A stretch of DNA of 34,548 bases from Halanaerobiales bacterium (GCA_016278485.1 JADQBT010000032.1:1-34548); one strand, 5' to 3'. Counted from the first letter of the stretch, positions 15,370 to 23,349 are shown. Numbers and translations are program-made. Notes: a model not told the origin generated them from the letters alone.

Positions 15370-16533
15370 ATGAAATTTAAAAAACATACAATAATTATTT
15401 TTGCTCTTATATCAGTCGTCTTAGTTACAACTTCAATATATTTTTTTAGTAGAGAAGATGATTCTATTGATGTTAGCCAAAAAGTATCAGTTTCTTTTTC
15501 AACCCAATTTTCAAATCAATATATTGAAAATAATAGAGGTAAGATAATGGTAGAGATACCTGAGGTTTACGAGCTTTTGAATATAGTGATTGCATTATCA
15601 AATATTGATAAGGATTATTCGTCACTTACTAATAAACAAACTCGATATTATCAGTCTGTTATTGAACATTTTGGAGAATATAGGAATCATCCGATTGTTG
15701 ATGAAATAGAATCAGCCAATAAGAATATGGGTTATTCAAATGTCAGGAATCTATTTATTTATAGTTTTTCTGATGATTCTATAGTTCATGGGGGAATATA
15801 TACAAATAATTATATACAGGAAAGGACTGATAAGTATATAGAACAACTACAAGACTTCGCAAAAGTTAGTGGGTTTAGGCAATTTTATGATGAACACAAA
15901 GATTATTATCGAGAACAAATTTCTATATTTAAGGATATAGTCCCTGTTAGAAATATGTGGCGTTGGTTGGAGATGAATTTTCCAATCCAGCATGACACAT
16001 ATAAGATTATTATGTCACCTTTGACAGGTGGATCACATAATACATTTAATTACAGAGATAAAAACAATAATTATAGTGAAATTGTTATGTTTATTTCTGC
16101 GCCTAATATTATTGATTTTAGTCAAAATTCTCAAAGAGTAGTTGAAGGTTTAATTTCACGAATGCTTTTTACAGAAATTGATCACAATTATGTAAATCCA
16201 ATTACAGATCTTGATAAAAATATAATGGATGTGGTTGAAGCTTTCTCCAATTTAGAGAAGTGGAACAAAGCCTCAAGTTATGGTCGTCCGGCATTAACAT
16301 TTAATGAATATATGACATGGGGAGTATTTATGCTATATGCTCATGATATTTATAATGGAAAAGACTTGGCAGAAATCGAAAAAGTTACTGTAGATATTAT
16401 GAACTATAGGGGATTTGTCCATTTTCAACAATTTTATAATGAACTTTTGGACCTGTATGAAGTCAAGGAGGATAGTAAAACAGTTGCAGATTTATTTCCA
16501 AATATAATAGAATGGTGTAAAAAATATAAATAG
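15370..16533 (+). CDS. DUF4932-family protein with variant TEIDH metal motif
   Basis: A 387-residue protein with an N-terminal membrane or signal segment (about 6-25, IIIFALISVVLVTTSIYFF) and an extracellular remainder. Segments such as YYQSVIEHFGEYRNHPIV, VPVRNMWRWLEMNF, DTYKIIMSPLTGG and LFTEIDHNYVNP match the layout of the DUF4932 protein at 28766-29995. In that protein the corresponding motif is LHEWGHSFINP. Here the first metal histidine is replaced by threonine (T268-E-I-D-H272). GGAGG lies 8 bp before ATG 15370. Either a variant metal site or a non-peptidase paralogue; the cargo and target are unknown. Confidence 0.65.
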   Translation: MKFKKHTIIIFALISVVLVTTSIYFFSREDDSIDVSQKVSVSFSTQFSNQYIENNRGKIMVEIPEVYELLNIVIALSNIDKDYSSLTNKQTRYYQSVIEHFGEYRNHPIVDEIESANKNMGYSNVRNLFIYSFSDDSIVHGGIYTNNYIQERTDKYIEQLQDFAKVSGFRQFYDEHKDYYREQISIFKDIVPVRNMWRWLEMNFPIQHDTYKIIMSPLTGGSHNTFNYRDKNNNYSEIVMFISAPNIIDFSQNSQRVVEGLISRMLFTEIDHNYVNPITDLDKNIMDVVEAFSNLEKWNKASSYGRPALTFNEYMTWGVFMLYAHDIYNGKDLAEIEKVTVDIMNYRGFVHFQQFYNELLDLYEVKEDSKTVADLFPNIIEWCKKYK

Positions 16534-16631
16534 AAGATAGATTCTAATTAAAACAAAAGTACATTCAATAAGAATTATACTGAGAGTTGGTTAGAAATGG
16601 ATAACATAGAAGTGATCTTTTCTTTACACTT

Positions 16632-16672
16632 GTTGTGCCTCATTATGAGAAAAATTGTATTTAGGACACAAC
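16632..16672. terminator. Possible stem-loop between convergent genes
   Basis: GTTGTGCCT (16632-16640) can pair with AGGACACAAC (16663-16672) with one bulge and a 22-base loop, followed by tctttt. It lies between the DUF4932 gene and the convergent minus-strand membrane gene, where a terminator would be expected. The loop is long and the U-run short, so this is tentative. Confidence 0.3.
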
Positions 16673-16776
16673 TCTTTTAGAAACTTAATCATAATTTATT
16701 TCAGTAAGTTTAAATGACATAATAGTTAAATATTGTATCAGTTAGTATTAAGTAAATAATTTAATAATGGAATTTA

Positions 16777-17274
16777 CTAAGGTAATATAAAAAAGTCCTT
16801 ATATTTGATTAATAGTATGATTACAATTGATAAAGAAAGTGTAAAAGAAAAAACTATTGTGCCCAAGTGTATAATAATTCGATTTTTAGGTTGAAAGTGA
16901 ACAAAATTTAATTTCAATTTTTCACTAACAATTACTGTCGTTCCTAAAACTATAAAGAAGATAGTTGTAGGAAAAGGAAGTATTAATTTAACTGTAGCTA
17001 AAATTATCAACATTATTGGTAAATCATGAAGTAAAAACCCTGAAGCCAAAAATGTGATTAACATAGATATGCTATTTGGAAGTATTTTTTTCAAAGGTCT
17101 GTAAATATATTTTGTAAGAAAATAATTATAAACCGGGTTCCAATACCACCAAAACTTCCTATAAGAGCTTGCTTGAAAAGATTTTTTAAACATAACTTTT
17201 AGTTGTTCCATTTCAGGCAAGTTGCCTAATCGCATATTGACATATCTCTGTAATTGAGTTTCTTTATTTTTGAT
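16777..17274 (-). CDS. Membrane protein, possibly MBOAT/wax-synthase-like; likely ATC start
   Basis: A hydrophobic protein, the only minus-strand gene in the first 30 kb. SYRKFWWYWNPVYNYFLTKY and a later FLASGFLLHD resemble the W-x-x-W/R-H and conserved-histidine regions of membrane-bound acyltransferases. It is much shorter than that family (152-165 aa against 350+), so this is only a suggestion. The first ATG (17235) has no good ribosome site. Thirteen codons upstream ATC (17274-17272) follows AAAGAGG at 7 nt and gives MKNKETQLQRYVN, which is plausible. Four or so membrane segments follow. Direction and lack of a flanking repeat suggest it was not a standard cassette gene. Confidence 0.45.
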   Translation of the reverse strand: MKNKETQLQRYVNMRLGNLPEMEQLKVMFKKSFQASSYRKFWWYWNPVYNYFLTKYIYRPLKKILPNSISMLITFLASGFLLHDLPIMLIILATVKLILPFPTTIFFIVLGTTVIVSEKLKLNFVHFQPKNRIIIHLGTIVFSFTLSLSIVIILLIKYKDFFILP

Positions 17275-17288
17275 AGTTTAACCTCTTT

Positions 17289-17753
17289 CCATTTATGATA
17301 TAACATTTGTCTGTCTCGCTTGTGAACATTTTAATGGCCATGATTCAATGACTAAGTTAATAACAAAAAATAATACTATTTCAACTGATACATTTAAAAA
17401 TATATTTTTTTGCCATTGTTCTTAAAATATTTATAATATTATTATATCATATTCATGTTTACGTTTAAAAGATATAGTTTTAATGAACATTACTATATTA
17501 ATGGTTAAAATTAATTAACAGGTATAGATTAAAATAAAATATCCCTTTATTCAAATATTATTTAAAATCAAATAAACCTTTTGTTCTTGTTTAGTTAGAA
17601 AAAGTGCAGAGGTATGGGAACATTATTTCACATTTTATATTATTAATTGGTTAAAGGATATTAAGATCTAATTTGAAAGATTATAAACATGTTGTTTTTA
17701 TAATGATTGTAGGAAAAAAAGTAAGAAAAGCAAACATAATAGTATCACTGTGG
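17289..17753. other. Gene-free AT-rich stretch
   Basis: No open frame, RNA gene or repeat is supported here. It is very AT-rich and lies upstream of the minus-strand membrane gene and before repeat P, so it may hold the promoter of the former. I see no consensus -35/-10 pair that I would stand behind. Confidence 0.4.
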
Positions 17754-17864
17754 GTAAAGCACAGTACAGCTCGGGTCCTTCCTCGGTACCTAAATCCTGC
17801 AACCTAAGATAGGAGTTATCTTAGGGTTGCCGGACTTCGAAAATAAGGATACGTTATATGACAT
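17754..17864 (+). repeat. attC-like cassette repeat, copy P (long type 1)
   Basis: The right box GTTATAT (17853-17859) has tail gacat; the left end is diverged (gtaaagcac). The apical hairpin is the strongest in the array. AACCTAAGATA (17801-17811) pairs with TATCTTAGGGTT (17817-17828) over 11 bp with one bulged G. At the same place copies A and D use AGGGC/GCCCT. The ggacttcg arm is also kept. Confidence 0.72.
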
Positions 17865-17969
17865 TGCTTATTATTCGAGTTTCAGTTTTTGTTTATAAAC
17901 CAAAACTATACTAATGATTTAAAATAAATTGGTAGAATAATAATTTATATATTAAAAGGAGCATGGGAT

Positions 17970-18389
17970 ATGAAAATAAAACAAGATGATTATTTAATAA
18001 CGGACAATAAAGAAAATATTGACATAGATTTTATTATTAGGTCTTTGCAAGAAACTTATTGGGCAAAAAATAGAAAAAAGGAAGTTATAATAAACTCAAT
18101 AGATAATTCTATTTTAATATCAATGTTTAAAAAGAAACAGCAAATAGGTTTTAGTAGAATAGTAACTGATAAAGCTGCATTTGCATGGGTTGCTGATGTA
18201 TATATTGATAAAAAATATAGAGGAAAAGGTTTGGGAAAATGGCTTGTCAAGAACACTACAGATCATCCAGATATAAAAAATGTATTTTTACAACTATTAA
18301 AAACAAAAGATGCCCATGGTGTATATGAGAAATTTGGATTTAAAAGAGATGATTGTTTAACTAAAAGAAAGATTTCAGAAGAATTATAA
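17970..18389 (+). CDS. GNAT family acetyltransferase, compact
   Basis: A 139-residue single-domain GNAT. The order is: ETYWAKNR near the start, QQIGFSRIVTDKAAFAWVADVYIDKKYRG, the acetyl-CoA loop R-G-K-G-L-G (about 90-95) and VYEKFGFKRDD at the end. The E-T-Y-W and F-A-x-V-A-D-V-Y-I features are characteristic of a large group of short bacterial GNATs of unknown substrate. AAGGAG precedes ATG 17970. It is complete. Confidence 0.87.
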   Translation: MKIKQDDYLITDNKENIDIDFIIRSLQETYWAKNRKKEVIINSIDNSILISMFKKKQQIGFSRIVTDKAAFAWVADVYIDKKYRGKGLGKWLVKNTTDHPDIKNVFLQLLKTKDAHGVYEKFGFKRDDCLTKRKISEEL

Positions 18390-18410
18390 TATGACTGATT
18401 CAAAATAAGA

Positions 18411-18650
18411 ATGAAATCCAAGCAACGTCATATAGTGATTACCTACCATTTGTCGAATACAGTAGATGTAAGGTACACTGTATCAGAAGAAAACAAGGCA
18501 AAATGGACGAAAGAAAACCGTCTAAACTTGATGGGAAGCTCATTACTAATAAATCTACTAATTTGGAGGTCCAAATCTATGAGAACTATGGTAAACGGGG
18601 AGGAGTACTTTATTGAATTCAAATATATAAAAGGACAAAATTTAACTTGA
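18411..18650 (+). other. Degenerate stretch with unassigned open frame
   Basis: An open frame of 79 codons starts just after the GNAT stop but has no ribosome site and I cannot match it to a family. A second frame over 18510-18615 gives a hydrophilic stretch beginning ERKPSKLDGKLITNKSTNLE that looks more protein-like, so the region is probably the remains of a coding sequence with frameshifts. A transposase origin is possible but unproven. Confidence 0.25.
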
Positions 18651-18663
18651 TACCCTCCCAACG

Positions 18664-18744
18664 ATGAAAAAAGCACAAGAACTATATAAATCAATAGGGT
18701 TCTACGATATTGATCCTTATACATATAATGAAGTCAAATTAAAG
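18664..18744 (+). pseudogene. C-terminal remnant of a GNAT acetyltransferase
   Basis: [25 protein letters not shown] is the recognisable end of a GNAT domain (A-x-x-L-Y-x-S-I/L-G-F then P-Y-x-Y-N-x-V). After it the frame continues straight into repeat Q with no native stop. No N-terminal part is present upstream. It is the leftover 3' end of a cassette gene, still attached to its repeat. Confidence 0.65.
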
Positions 18745-18767
18745 TGTTGTTTAATTGACGGGAATTC

Positions 18768-18874
18768 ACATAAACATGGTATTTACAGTTCCACTATCGT
18801 TATTCCCAAATTACCTCATCAAGAGCACCCCAGGATTCAGGAACTTCGTAAATGCCTAGTAGGTTATTTAAAAT
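18768..18874 (+). repeat. attC-like cassette repeat, copy Q (decayed type 1)
   Basis: cacataaacatgg at the left, attcccaaattacctcatcaagagc in the middle, caggattcaggaacttcgtaaatgcc, and GTTATTT-aaaat (18863-18874) at the right. It aligns with copy A over its length but with many changes. This is the last copy with both ends visible and marks the 3' border of the array. Confidence 0.65.
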
Positions 18875-18909
18875 ACCAGCTTAGTAAATAAATCTAATGG
18901 GGGCATACA

Positions 18910-19050
18910 ATGAATACGTTAATTGTTAGTGGTTTTCCAAGAAAAGATGGAAACACTGAAATTTTATTATTTTTTTAAAATTGTCTACAAGGAATATTAT
19001 AAATAAAAAGATTTGCAGAAAATATTGCCTGGTTAATAAGAAAAAATTGA
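18910..19050 (+). pseudogene. NADPH-dependent FMN reductase / flavodoxin, internally deleted
   Basis: The N-terminus MNTLIVSGFPRKDGNTEILL (18910-18969) is the FMN phosphate-binding start of the FMN-reductase family (S-G-S-P-R-x-x-G-N-T). The frame then hits a TAA at 18976-18978. A short downstream frame (19003-19050) reads IKRFAENIAWLIRKN and stops, matching the usual C-terminal helix of the same family. About 130-150 residues in between are missing. Both ends of one gene thus survive around a deletion. Confidence 0.7.
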
Positions 19051-19062
19051 GGGGGAAGTTTA

Positions 19063-19359
19063 GTGAGAAAAGGGGATAAATTATTTGTAAGAATTGATTA
19101 TAGAAATAAAGATAAAGAATTTGGATCTAATGATTTTGAGGAACATATAGATTACTTGAAAAAAGTTGCAAAGGAGAGATATTTTATTGGTGGCGGATTT
19201 GAGAATGAAAAAGGTGGGATGATAATTTTTAAAGCTAATGATATAAAAAAAGCCAAAGAAATTGCAGAAAATGATCCTATCATAAAAAGGGGTTTATATA
19301 CTTATAAAATATATGAATGGAATTTGGCATTATTATCAGAAAAAACTGAAGAGTATTAA
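19063..19359 (+). CDS. YciI-like (YCII-related) protein
   Basis: A 98-residue protein of the YCII-related dimeric alpha/beta fold. Key features are FVRIDYRNK at the start, the EEHIDYLKKVAKERYFIGGGF segment, and KANDIKKAKEIAENDPIIKRGLYTYKIYEW, where the N-D-P-x-x-x-x-G-L region contains the conserved Asp of the fold. GGGGGA precedes the GTG start. The biochemical role of these proteins is mostly unknown. It follows the FMN-reductase remnant by 12 bp. Confidence 0.82.
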   Translation: MRKGDKLFVRIDYRNKDKEFGSNDFEEHIDYLKKVAKERYFIGGGFENEKGGMIIFKANDIKKAKEIAENDPIIKRGLYTYKIYEWNLALLSEKTEEY

Positions 19360-19388
19360 GTAATAAATCGCCGGCTGGTATAGCATAG

Positions 19389-19484
19389 CTGGCTAATAGG
19401 GTTGGCGAAAACCTCGATTTCAGTTATCCAAAAGAGTTGGATCAAGAGGTGACTGAATTATGTATCAAGTTTAAGGAGAGTTAA
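19389..19484 (+). pseudogene. C-terminal remnant, aminoglycoside 6-adenylyltransferase-like
   Basis: An open stretch without a start codon reads ANRVGENLDFSYPKELDQEV then TELCIKFKES and a stop. A-x-x-V-x-x-x-L-x-F/Y-x-Y-P-x-E/x-D-x-x-V-T is close to the C-terminal end of ANT(6)/AadK-like adenylyltransferases. A TAG directly precedes it in frame, so the rest of the gene is gone. It overlaps the ribosome site of the next GNAT. Assigned by pattern from a short piece only. Confidence 0.4.
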
Positions 19485-19485
19485 A

Positions 19486-19974
19486 ATGAAATATATTATA
19501 AAAAAGATGGATCCTAAGATAGCTGAAAAAATATCAAGATGGCAATACATGGAGCCATATTCTATATACAGCTTTGATGGCAGTAAAGAAACAATCAATG
19601 AGTTTATGAATGGTTCATATTTTTCTGTACAGCAAAAAGATAAAATTGTTGGATATTTTTGTTTTGGTGAGTCGGCTCAGGTTCCTACTGGGAATCAGGT
19701 GGAAGCATATCAGAATCAAAACTTATTAGATATTGGATTGGGTTTGCGGCCTGAATTAACAGGTCAGGGATATGGTAGTAATTTTCTCCGGTATGGATTG
19801 GATTATGCTGTTGATATTTTTTCCAAAAAAGACTTCCGTTTGACTGTGGCTCAGTTTAATAAGCGGGCCATTAAAGTATATAGAAAAATTGGTTTTAAGG
19901 ATACAGGTCTCAGGTTTAAGGGTAAAGATGGTGAGGTTGAATTCATTATTATGATTTTGAAGAATTGGGAATGA
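19486..19974 (+). CDS. GNAT family acetyltransferase
   Basis: A 162-residue single-domain GNAT. It has a W-x-Y-x-x-P-Y-x-x-Y segment near residue 20, GYFCFGESAQVP, LDIGLGLRPELTGQGYGSNFLRYGLDYA (motif A with T-G-Q-G-Y-G) and FNKRAIKVYRKIGFKDTG (motif B). The W-Q-Y/E-P-Y and G-L-R-P-E-L-T-G-x-G features place it with the short GNATs of Bacillus and clostridia. AAGGAGAG precedes ATG 19486. It is clearly paralogous to the N-terminal domain of the fusion protein at 20279. Confidence 0.87.
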   Translation: MKYIIKKMDPKIAEKISRWQYMEPYSIYSFDGSKETINEFMNGSYFSVQQKDKIVGYFCFGESAQVPTGNQVEAYQNQNLLDIGLGLRPELTGQGYGSNFLRYGLDYAVDIFSKKDFRLTVAQFNKRAIKVYRKIGFKDTGLRFKGKDGEVEFIIMILKNWE

Positions 19975-20278
19975 AACTAGTTAGTCAGATTAAATTCCTA
20001 TCGGTACGATTAGGGGCCAAGATACTGCCAGGTACTGGAAGTTGGGAGAAAATATATTGCAATTAGTTTATAAGCATGGCAATAGGACCATTTTGATTTA
20101 TAATTGGCCTTAATTCATGATAGGATATTTTAAAAATCAGTGGCCCATAATAACCAGTTAAAGTATTAGATTATAATATTAATAGTTTGCAATAAAGGTT
20201 ACTTTTTGCAGGGGATTAACTGTTATGATGGAATTATAATACTAAATGTTTATCTGAAATTCATATATTGGAGTTGGT
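19975..20278. other. Intergenic stretch with a possible repeat-end remnant
   Basis: No complete gene. At 20248-20260 gtttatctgaaat matches the conserved right end of the cassette repeats (gttatctgaaat) with one extra T, 19 bp before the next gene. No left half is visible. A short frame around 20030-20117 (ending in LIYNWP and a stop) may be a gene scrap that I cannot assign. Confidence 0.35.
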
Positions 20279-21577
20279 ATGTTTATGAAATACATTTTTG
20301 TACAGATGAATGAAAAGTACGCAAATGAAATTGCATTTGATTGGAAATATGAAGGTAGTTATTCTTTTTATGATATGACTGCTGATAAACAAGATTTAAA
20401 AGAATTTTTGAATCCAAAGCACTGGGAATATGAGTTTGCAGTTCTAGATGAATTTAAAGAATTAATTGGTTTTTATTCATATAATTTTGAAAATGGTATT
20501 ATGTGGATCGGTTTTGGCTTAAAACCTGATTTAACAGGAAAAGGGTATGGTTCTGATTTTGTAATGTCTGGAATTGAGTTTGGAATAAAAAGATATAATT
20601 ATGACAAAGATTATTTGATGTTAGCAGTTGCAAAGTTTAATCAACGTGCAATTAAAGTATATCAGAAAATAGGTTTTAAGATAATGGAAGAGTATTTACA
20701 GGAAACTAATGGAGGAAAATATAAATTTGTAAAAATGAAGAAGGAAGTTAAAGAGGAAAAAATGGGAAAAGAAATAAAGGATTATACAAAACAAAATAAA
20801 AAAGCCTGGGATGAAGTTATGCCAAAACATCAAGCAGCATCGAAAGAGTTATTAGACCAATTGTTTTCTACACCTGGTTATATCTGTCAAAAAAATGAAA
20901 ATTTATTACAGGTATTTGATAAAATTAATGTTCAAGGTAAAGACATTATACATCTATGTTGTAATAACGGGTCAGAATTACTGTCCTTAAAGAACATGGG
21001 TGCAGTGAGATGTGTTGGTATTGATTTTTGTGATGAAGCAATAGATGAAGCAAAAGAAAAAGCAAATAAGTTTAATATTAACTGCGAATTTATATGTTCT
21101 GATGTCTATGATATTTCGAAAGAGCTTTATGAATCTTTTGATATTGTTCATCTGACAGCGGGTTGTATTGGATGGATACCAAATTTGAATAAGTTTTTCA
21201 AAATTATTTATAACTTGTTAAGAGAAAATGGTGTAGTTCTTATCCATGAAATTCATCCCTTTAGTGAAATGTTACCGTTTGATGATAGCAATATTAAAAA
21301 CAAATTACAAATCATTGAACCATATTTTAGAGACGAACCTATTGAAGAAAATAGTAGTTTAGATTATGTAGGTGGAACAGATTATTATGCTGAAACACAA
21401 TATTGGTTTGTTCATACAATTTCAACAATAATCATGGCATTGCGAGATAATAATTTGGCAATTGAGCAATTTTCTGAGTATCCTGACGATGTATCTGCCG
21501 GTCATAAAAAGCAAGAAGAATTAGAAGCAAAAATTCCATTAAGTTATATTTTAGTTGGTAAAAAACAATTGAAGTAG
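20279..21577 (+). CDS. GNAT-methyltransferase fusion protein
   Basis: A 432-residue protein with two complete enzymes. Residues 1-155 are a GNAT paralogous to the preceding gene (WIGFGLKPDLTGKGYGSDF, KFNQRAIKVYQKIGF). Residues 165-432 are a class I SAM methyltransferase (DIIHLCCNNGSELLSL motif I, VGIDFCDEAI, DIVHLTAGCIGW). At the junction, in frame, AAGAGG (20751-20756) lies 5 nt before ATG 20762 (residue 162). The methyltransferase can therefore probably also be made alone. The linker KMKKEVKEEKMGKEI looks like the C-terminus of a GNAT read through into a former 5' leader. TTGGAG precedes ATG 20279. Confidence 0.82.
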   Translation: MFMKYIFVQMNEKYANEIAFDWKYEGSYSFYDMTADKQDLKEFLNPKHWEYEFAVLDEFKELIGFYSYNFENGIMWIGFGLKPDLTGKGYGSDFVMSGIEFGIKRYNYDKDYLMLAVAKFNQRAIKVYQKIGFKIMEEYLQETNGGKYKFVKMKKEVKEEKMGKEIKDYTKQNKKAWDEVMPKHQAASKELLDQLFSTPGYICQKNENLLQVFDKINVQGKDIIHLCCNNGSELLSLKNMGAVRCVGIDFCDEAIDEAKEKANKFNINCEFICSDVYDISKELYESFDIVHLTAGCIGWIPNLNKFFKIIYNLLRENGVVLIHEIHPFSEMLPFDDSNIKNKLQIIEPYFRDEPIEENSSLDYVGGTDYYAETQYWFVHTISTIIMALRDNNLAIEQFSEYPDDVSAGHKKQEELEAKIPLSYILVGKKQLK

Positions 21578-21602
21578 ATAGGTATATTGGAGGAGAGGCA
21601 TA

Positions 21603-22244
21603 ATGGCTAATAAATTGATTGATTTAAGTCATACAATAAGAAATGAGATGGATGTACATCCTTATGACGACCCAGTGAATCTATATCAGGATAAGTTTCT
21701 AGAAAAAGACAAATATAATAATTTCAAACTTGAGATCGGTATGCATGTCGGTACTCATCTTGATACACCTATGCATCTTACTGAAAGAAAAACATTGGTG
21801 AGTGACATTCCTTTAGAAAGGTTGATGGGCAGAGGGTGTTTACTCGATGTAAGAAATGAAAAGGTAATTGCTTTTAAAGAAAAATACCGGCAGATGGTAA
21901 ACAAGAATGATATTGTATTATTATATACAAATCATAGTGAAAAGTATGGAACTAAAGAGTATTATAATAACCACCCAGTAGTTGATGATGAGTTAGTTGA
22001 CTTTTTTATTAAAAGAGAAATAAAAATGTTGGGTATGGACTTGCCTTCACCTGATAATTTCCCTTTTGAAATACATAAAAAATTATTTAATAATGATATT
22101 TTAATCCTAGAAAACTTAAAAAATTTGTTCAGACTATTGGATGCAAGAAGTTTTGAAGTGATGGTTTTTCCTCTAAAAATTGAAGCAGAAGCTGCTCCAG
22201 TCAGGGTAGTGGCAGCAAAAAATATTGGGAGTGAATTCAAATGA
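21603..22244 (+). CDS. Cyclase family protein (kynurenine formamidase-like metal hydrolase)
   Basis: A 213-residue protein of the putative cyclase family (PF04199), which includes kynurenine formamidase and isatin hydrolase. The metal motif H-x-G-T-H-x-D-x-P-x-H is HVGTHLDTPMH (residues 48-58). L-I-D-L-S-H-x-I at the N-terminus and GMDLPSPDNFPFEIHKKLF are standard. GGAGGAG precedes ATG 21603. It overlaps the racemase gene by 4 bp (ATGA), so both are translated together. With the racemase and P1 aminopeptidase it may belong to an amide or amino-acid derivative degradation run; the substrate is not determined. Confidence 0.88.
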   Translation: MANKLIDLSHTIRNEMDVHPYDDPVNLYQDKFLEKDKYNNFKLEIGMHVGTHLDTPMHLTERKTLVSDIPLERLMGRGCLLDVRNEKVIAFKEKYRQMVNKNDIVLLYTNHSEKYGTKEYYNNHPVVDDELVDFFIKREIKMLGMDLPSPDNFPFEIHKKLFNNDILILENLKNLFRLLDARSFEVMVFPLKIEAEAAPVRVVAAKNIGSEFK

Positions 22245-22933
22245 AAACAATAGGTTTGATCGGAGGAATGAGTTGGGAATCTTCTCTTGAATATTATCGT
22301 TTGTTAAACAAAATGGTTAAAGAAAAATTAGGTGAACCACATTCCTGTCAGTGTATAATGTACTCGGTTGATTTTGCAGAGTTCGAGAGATTACAACATG
22401 AGGCTAAATGGAAAGAGTTAACAATTAAAATGATTGATATTGCTAAAAAATTAGAATTGGCAGGGGCGGAACTAATTGTTATTTGTACAAATACTATGCA
22501 TAAAATGGCTGAAGATGTAAAGATGAATTTAAAGATACCAGTATTGCATATTGCAGATGCGGCTGCAGGAGAAATCATTGATAAGCAGATGAAAAAAGTA
22601 GGACTTCTTGGCACAAAGTTTACTATGGAAGAGGATTTTTATAAGAAAAGGTTAAAAGTAAAACACGGTATAAATGTTATTACTCCTGATGAGCAGGAAA
22701 GAGAAATTATTCATAATGTCATTTATAAGGAACTGATATCCGGTATATTAAATGATGAATCCCGGAATAAATTCAAAAAGATAATTGATCATCTTAAAAC
22801 AAGGGGTGCCGAAGGAGTTATTTTAGGTTGTACTGAAATTCCGCTTTTAATAAAAGGAAAAGATAGCTCAATTCCTGTTTTTGATACAACACTCCTACAT
22901 GCTAAAAAAGCTGTAGAGTTTGCTTTAAATTAA
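22241..22933 (+). CDS. Aspartate/glutamate racemase family protein (YgeA-like)
   Basis: A 230-residue cofactor-independent two-cysteine racemase. The N-terminus IGLIGGMSWESSLEYYRLLN is the YgeA signature. The two catalytic cysteines are in VICTNTMHK (about 85) and LGCTEIPLL (about 195). Length is normal. YgeA-type enzymes interconvert amino acids such as L/D-homoserine and, in some cases, Asp or Glu. The overlap with the cyclase gene implies translational coupling. Confidence 0.9.
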   Translation: MKTIGLIGGMSWESSLEYYRLLNKMVKEKLGEPHSCQCIMYSVDFAEFERLQHEAKWKELTIKMIDIAKKLELAGAELIVICTNTMHKMAEDVKMNLKIPVLHIADAAAGEIIDKQMKKVGLLGTKFTMEEDFYKKRLKVKHGINVITPDEQEREIIHNVIYKELISGILNDESRNKFKKIIDHLKTRGAEGVILGCTEIPLLIKGKDSSIPVFDTTLLHAKKAVEFALN

Positions 22934-22946
22934 TGGGGGGAGAAAA

Positions 22947-23303
22947 TTGAAACCTAAATTAGAGTCAGCATATATTTGTGTAGAAGAACTGGATAGAGCC
23001 ACGCGGTTTTATGAATGGTTTTTAAAAAGGGAAGGTACTAAAAAAGGAGAGAGCTTATATCTCTTTGATGTTGATGGATTTAGATTATTTTTATTTGATC
23101 ATAACCATGAAAATGAAAGTGTTAGATATGGTGATAACTGTTTACTCAGTTTTAAAGTAGAGGATGCTGAAACCTTAAAAAAAGATTTAATAGAGCGTGG
23201 TCATAAAATTGTCTTCCCGATGAAAAAGATTTTAAATAATCTTGTCTTTGAATTTGAAGATACTGAAGGTAATCACATTGAAGTCTATTCTGAAATTAAA
23301 TAA
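22947..23303 (+). CDS. VOC (glyoxalase/bleomycin-resistance fold) protein
   Basis: A 118-residue VOC-fold protein with the two beta-alpha-beta-beta-beta modules: LESAYICVEELDRATRFYEWFLKRE, then LFDVDGFRLFLFDHNH, LLSFKVEDAETLKKDLIERG and VFEFEDTEGNHIEVYSEI. The last stretch carries the D-x-x-G-N-x-I-E-V-Y end with a metal-type glutamate. GGGGGGAG precedes the TTG start. It lies 13 bp after the racemase, in the same run. Whether it is a lyase, isomerase or binding protein cannot be told. Confidence 0.85.
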   Translation: MKPKLESAYICVEELDRATRFYEWFLKREGTKKGESLYLFDVDGFRLFLFDHNHENESVRYGDNCLLSFKVEDAETLKKDLIERGHKIVFPMKKILNNLVFEFEDTEGNHIEVYSEIK

Positions 23304-23349
23304 AAAGTGGCTGTGATTAATTTTGCCAGTTAATAGATTGGGGATGAAG

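Noticed and set aside
16590-16612. ggataacatag as another cassette-site left box
   Set aside because: Only about 11 bases agree with copy L and no right half follows.
481-18874. CRISPR array
   Set aside because: The repeats are long, imperfect, 0.5-3 kb apart and separated by genes, not by short uniform spacers.
481-18874. Group II intron, MITE or REP/BIME family as the source of the repeats
   Set aside because: No intron domain V-like motif or target-site duplication was seen, and strict placement after stop codons in one orientation fits cassette sites better. Not fully excluded.
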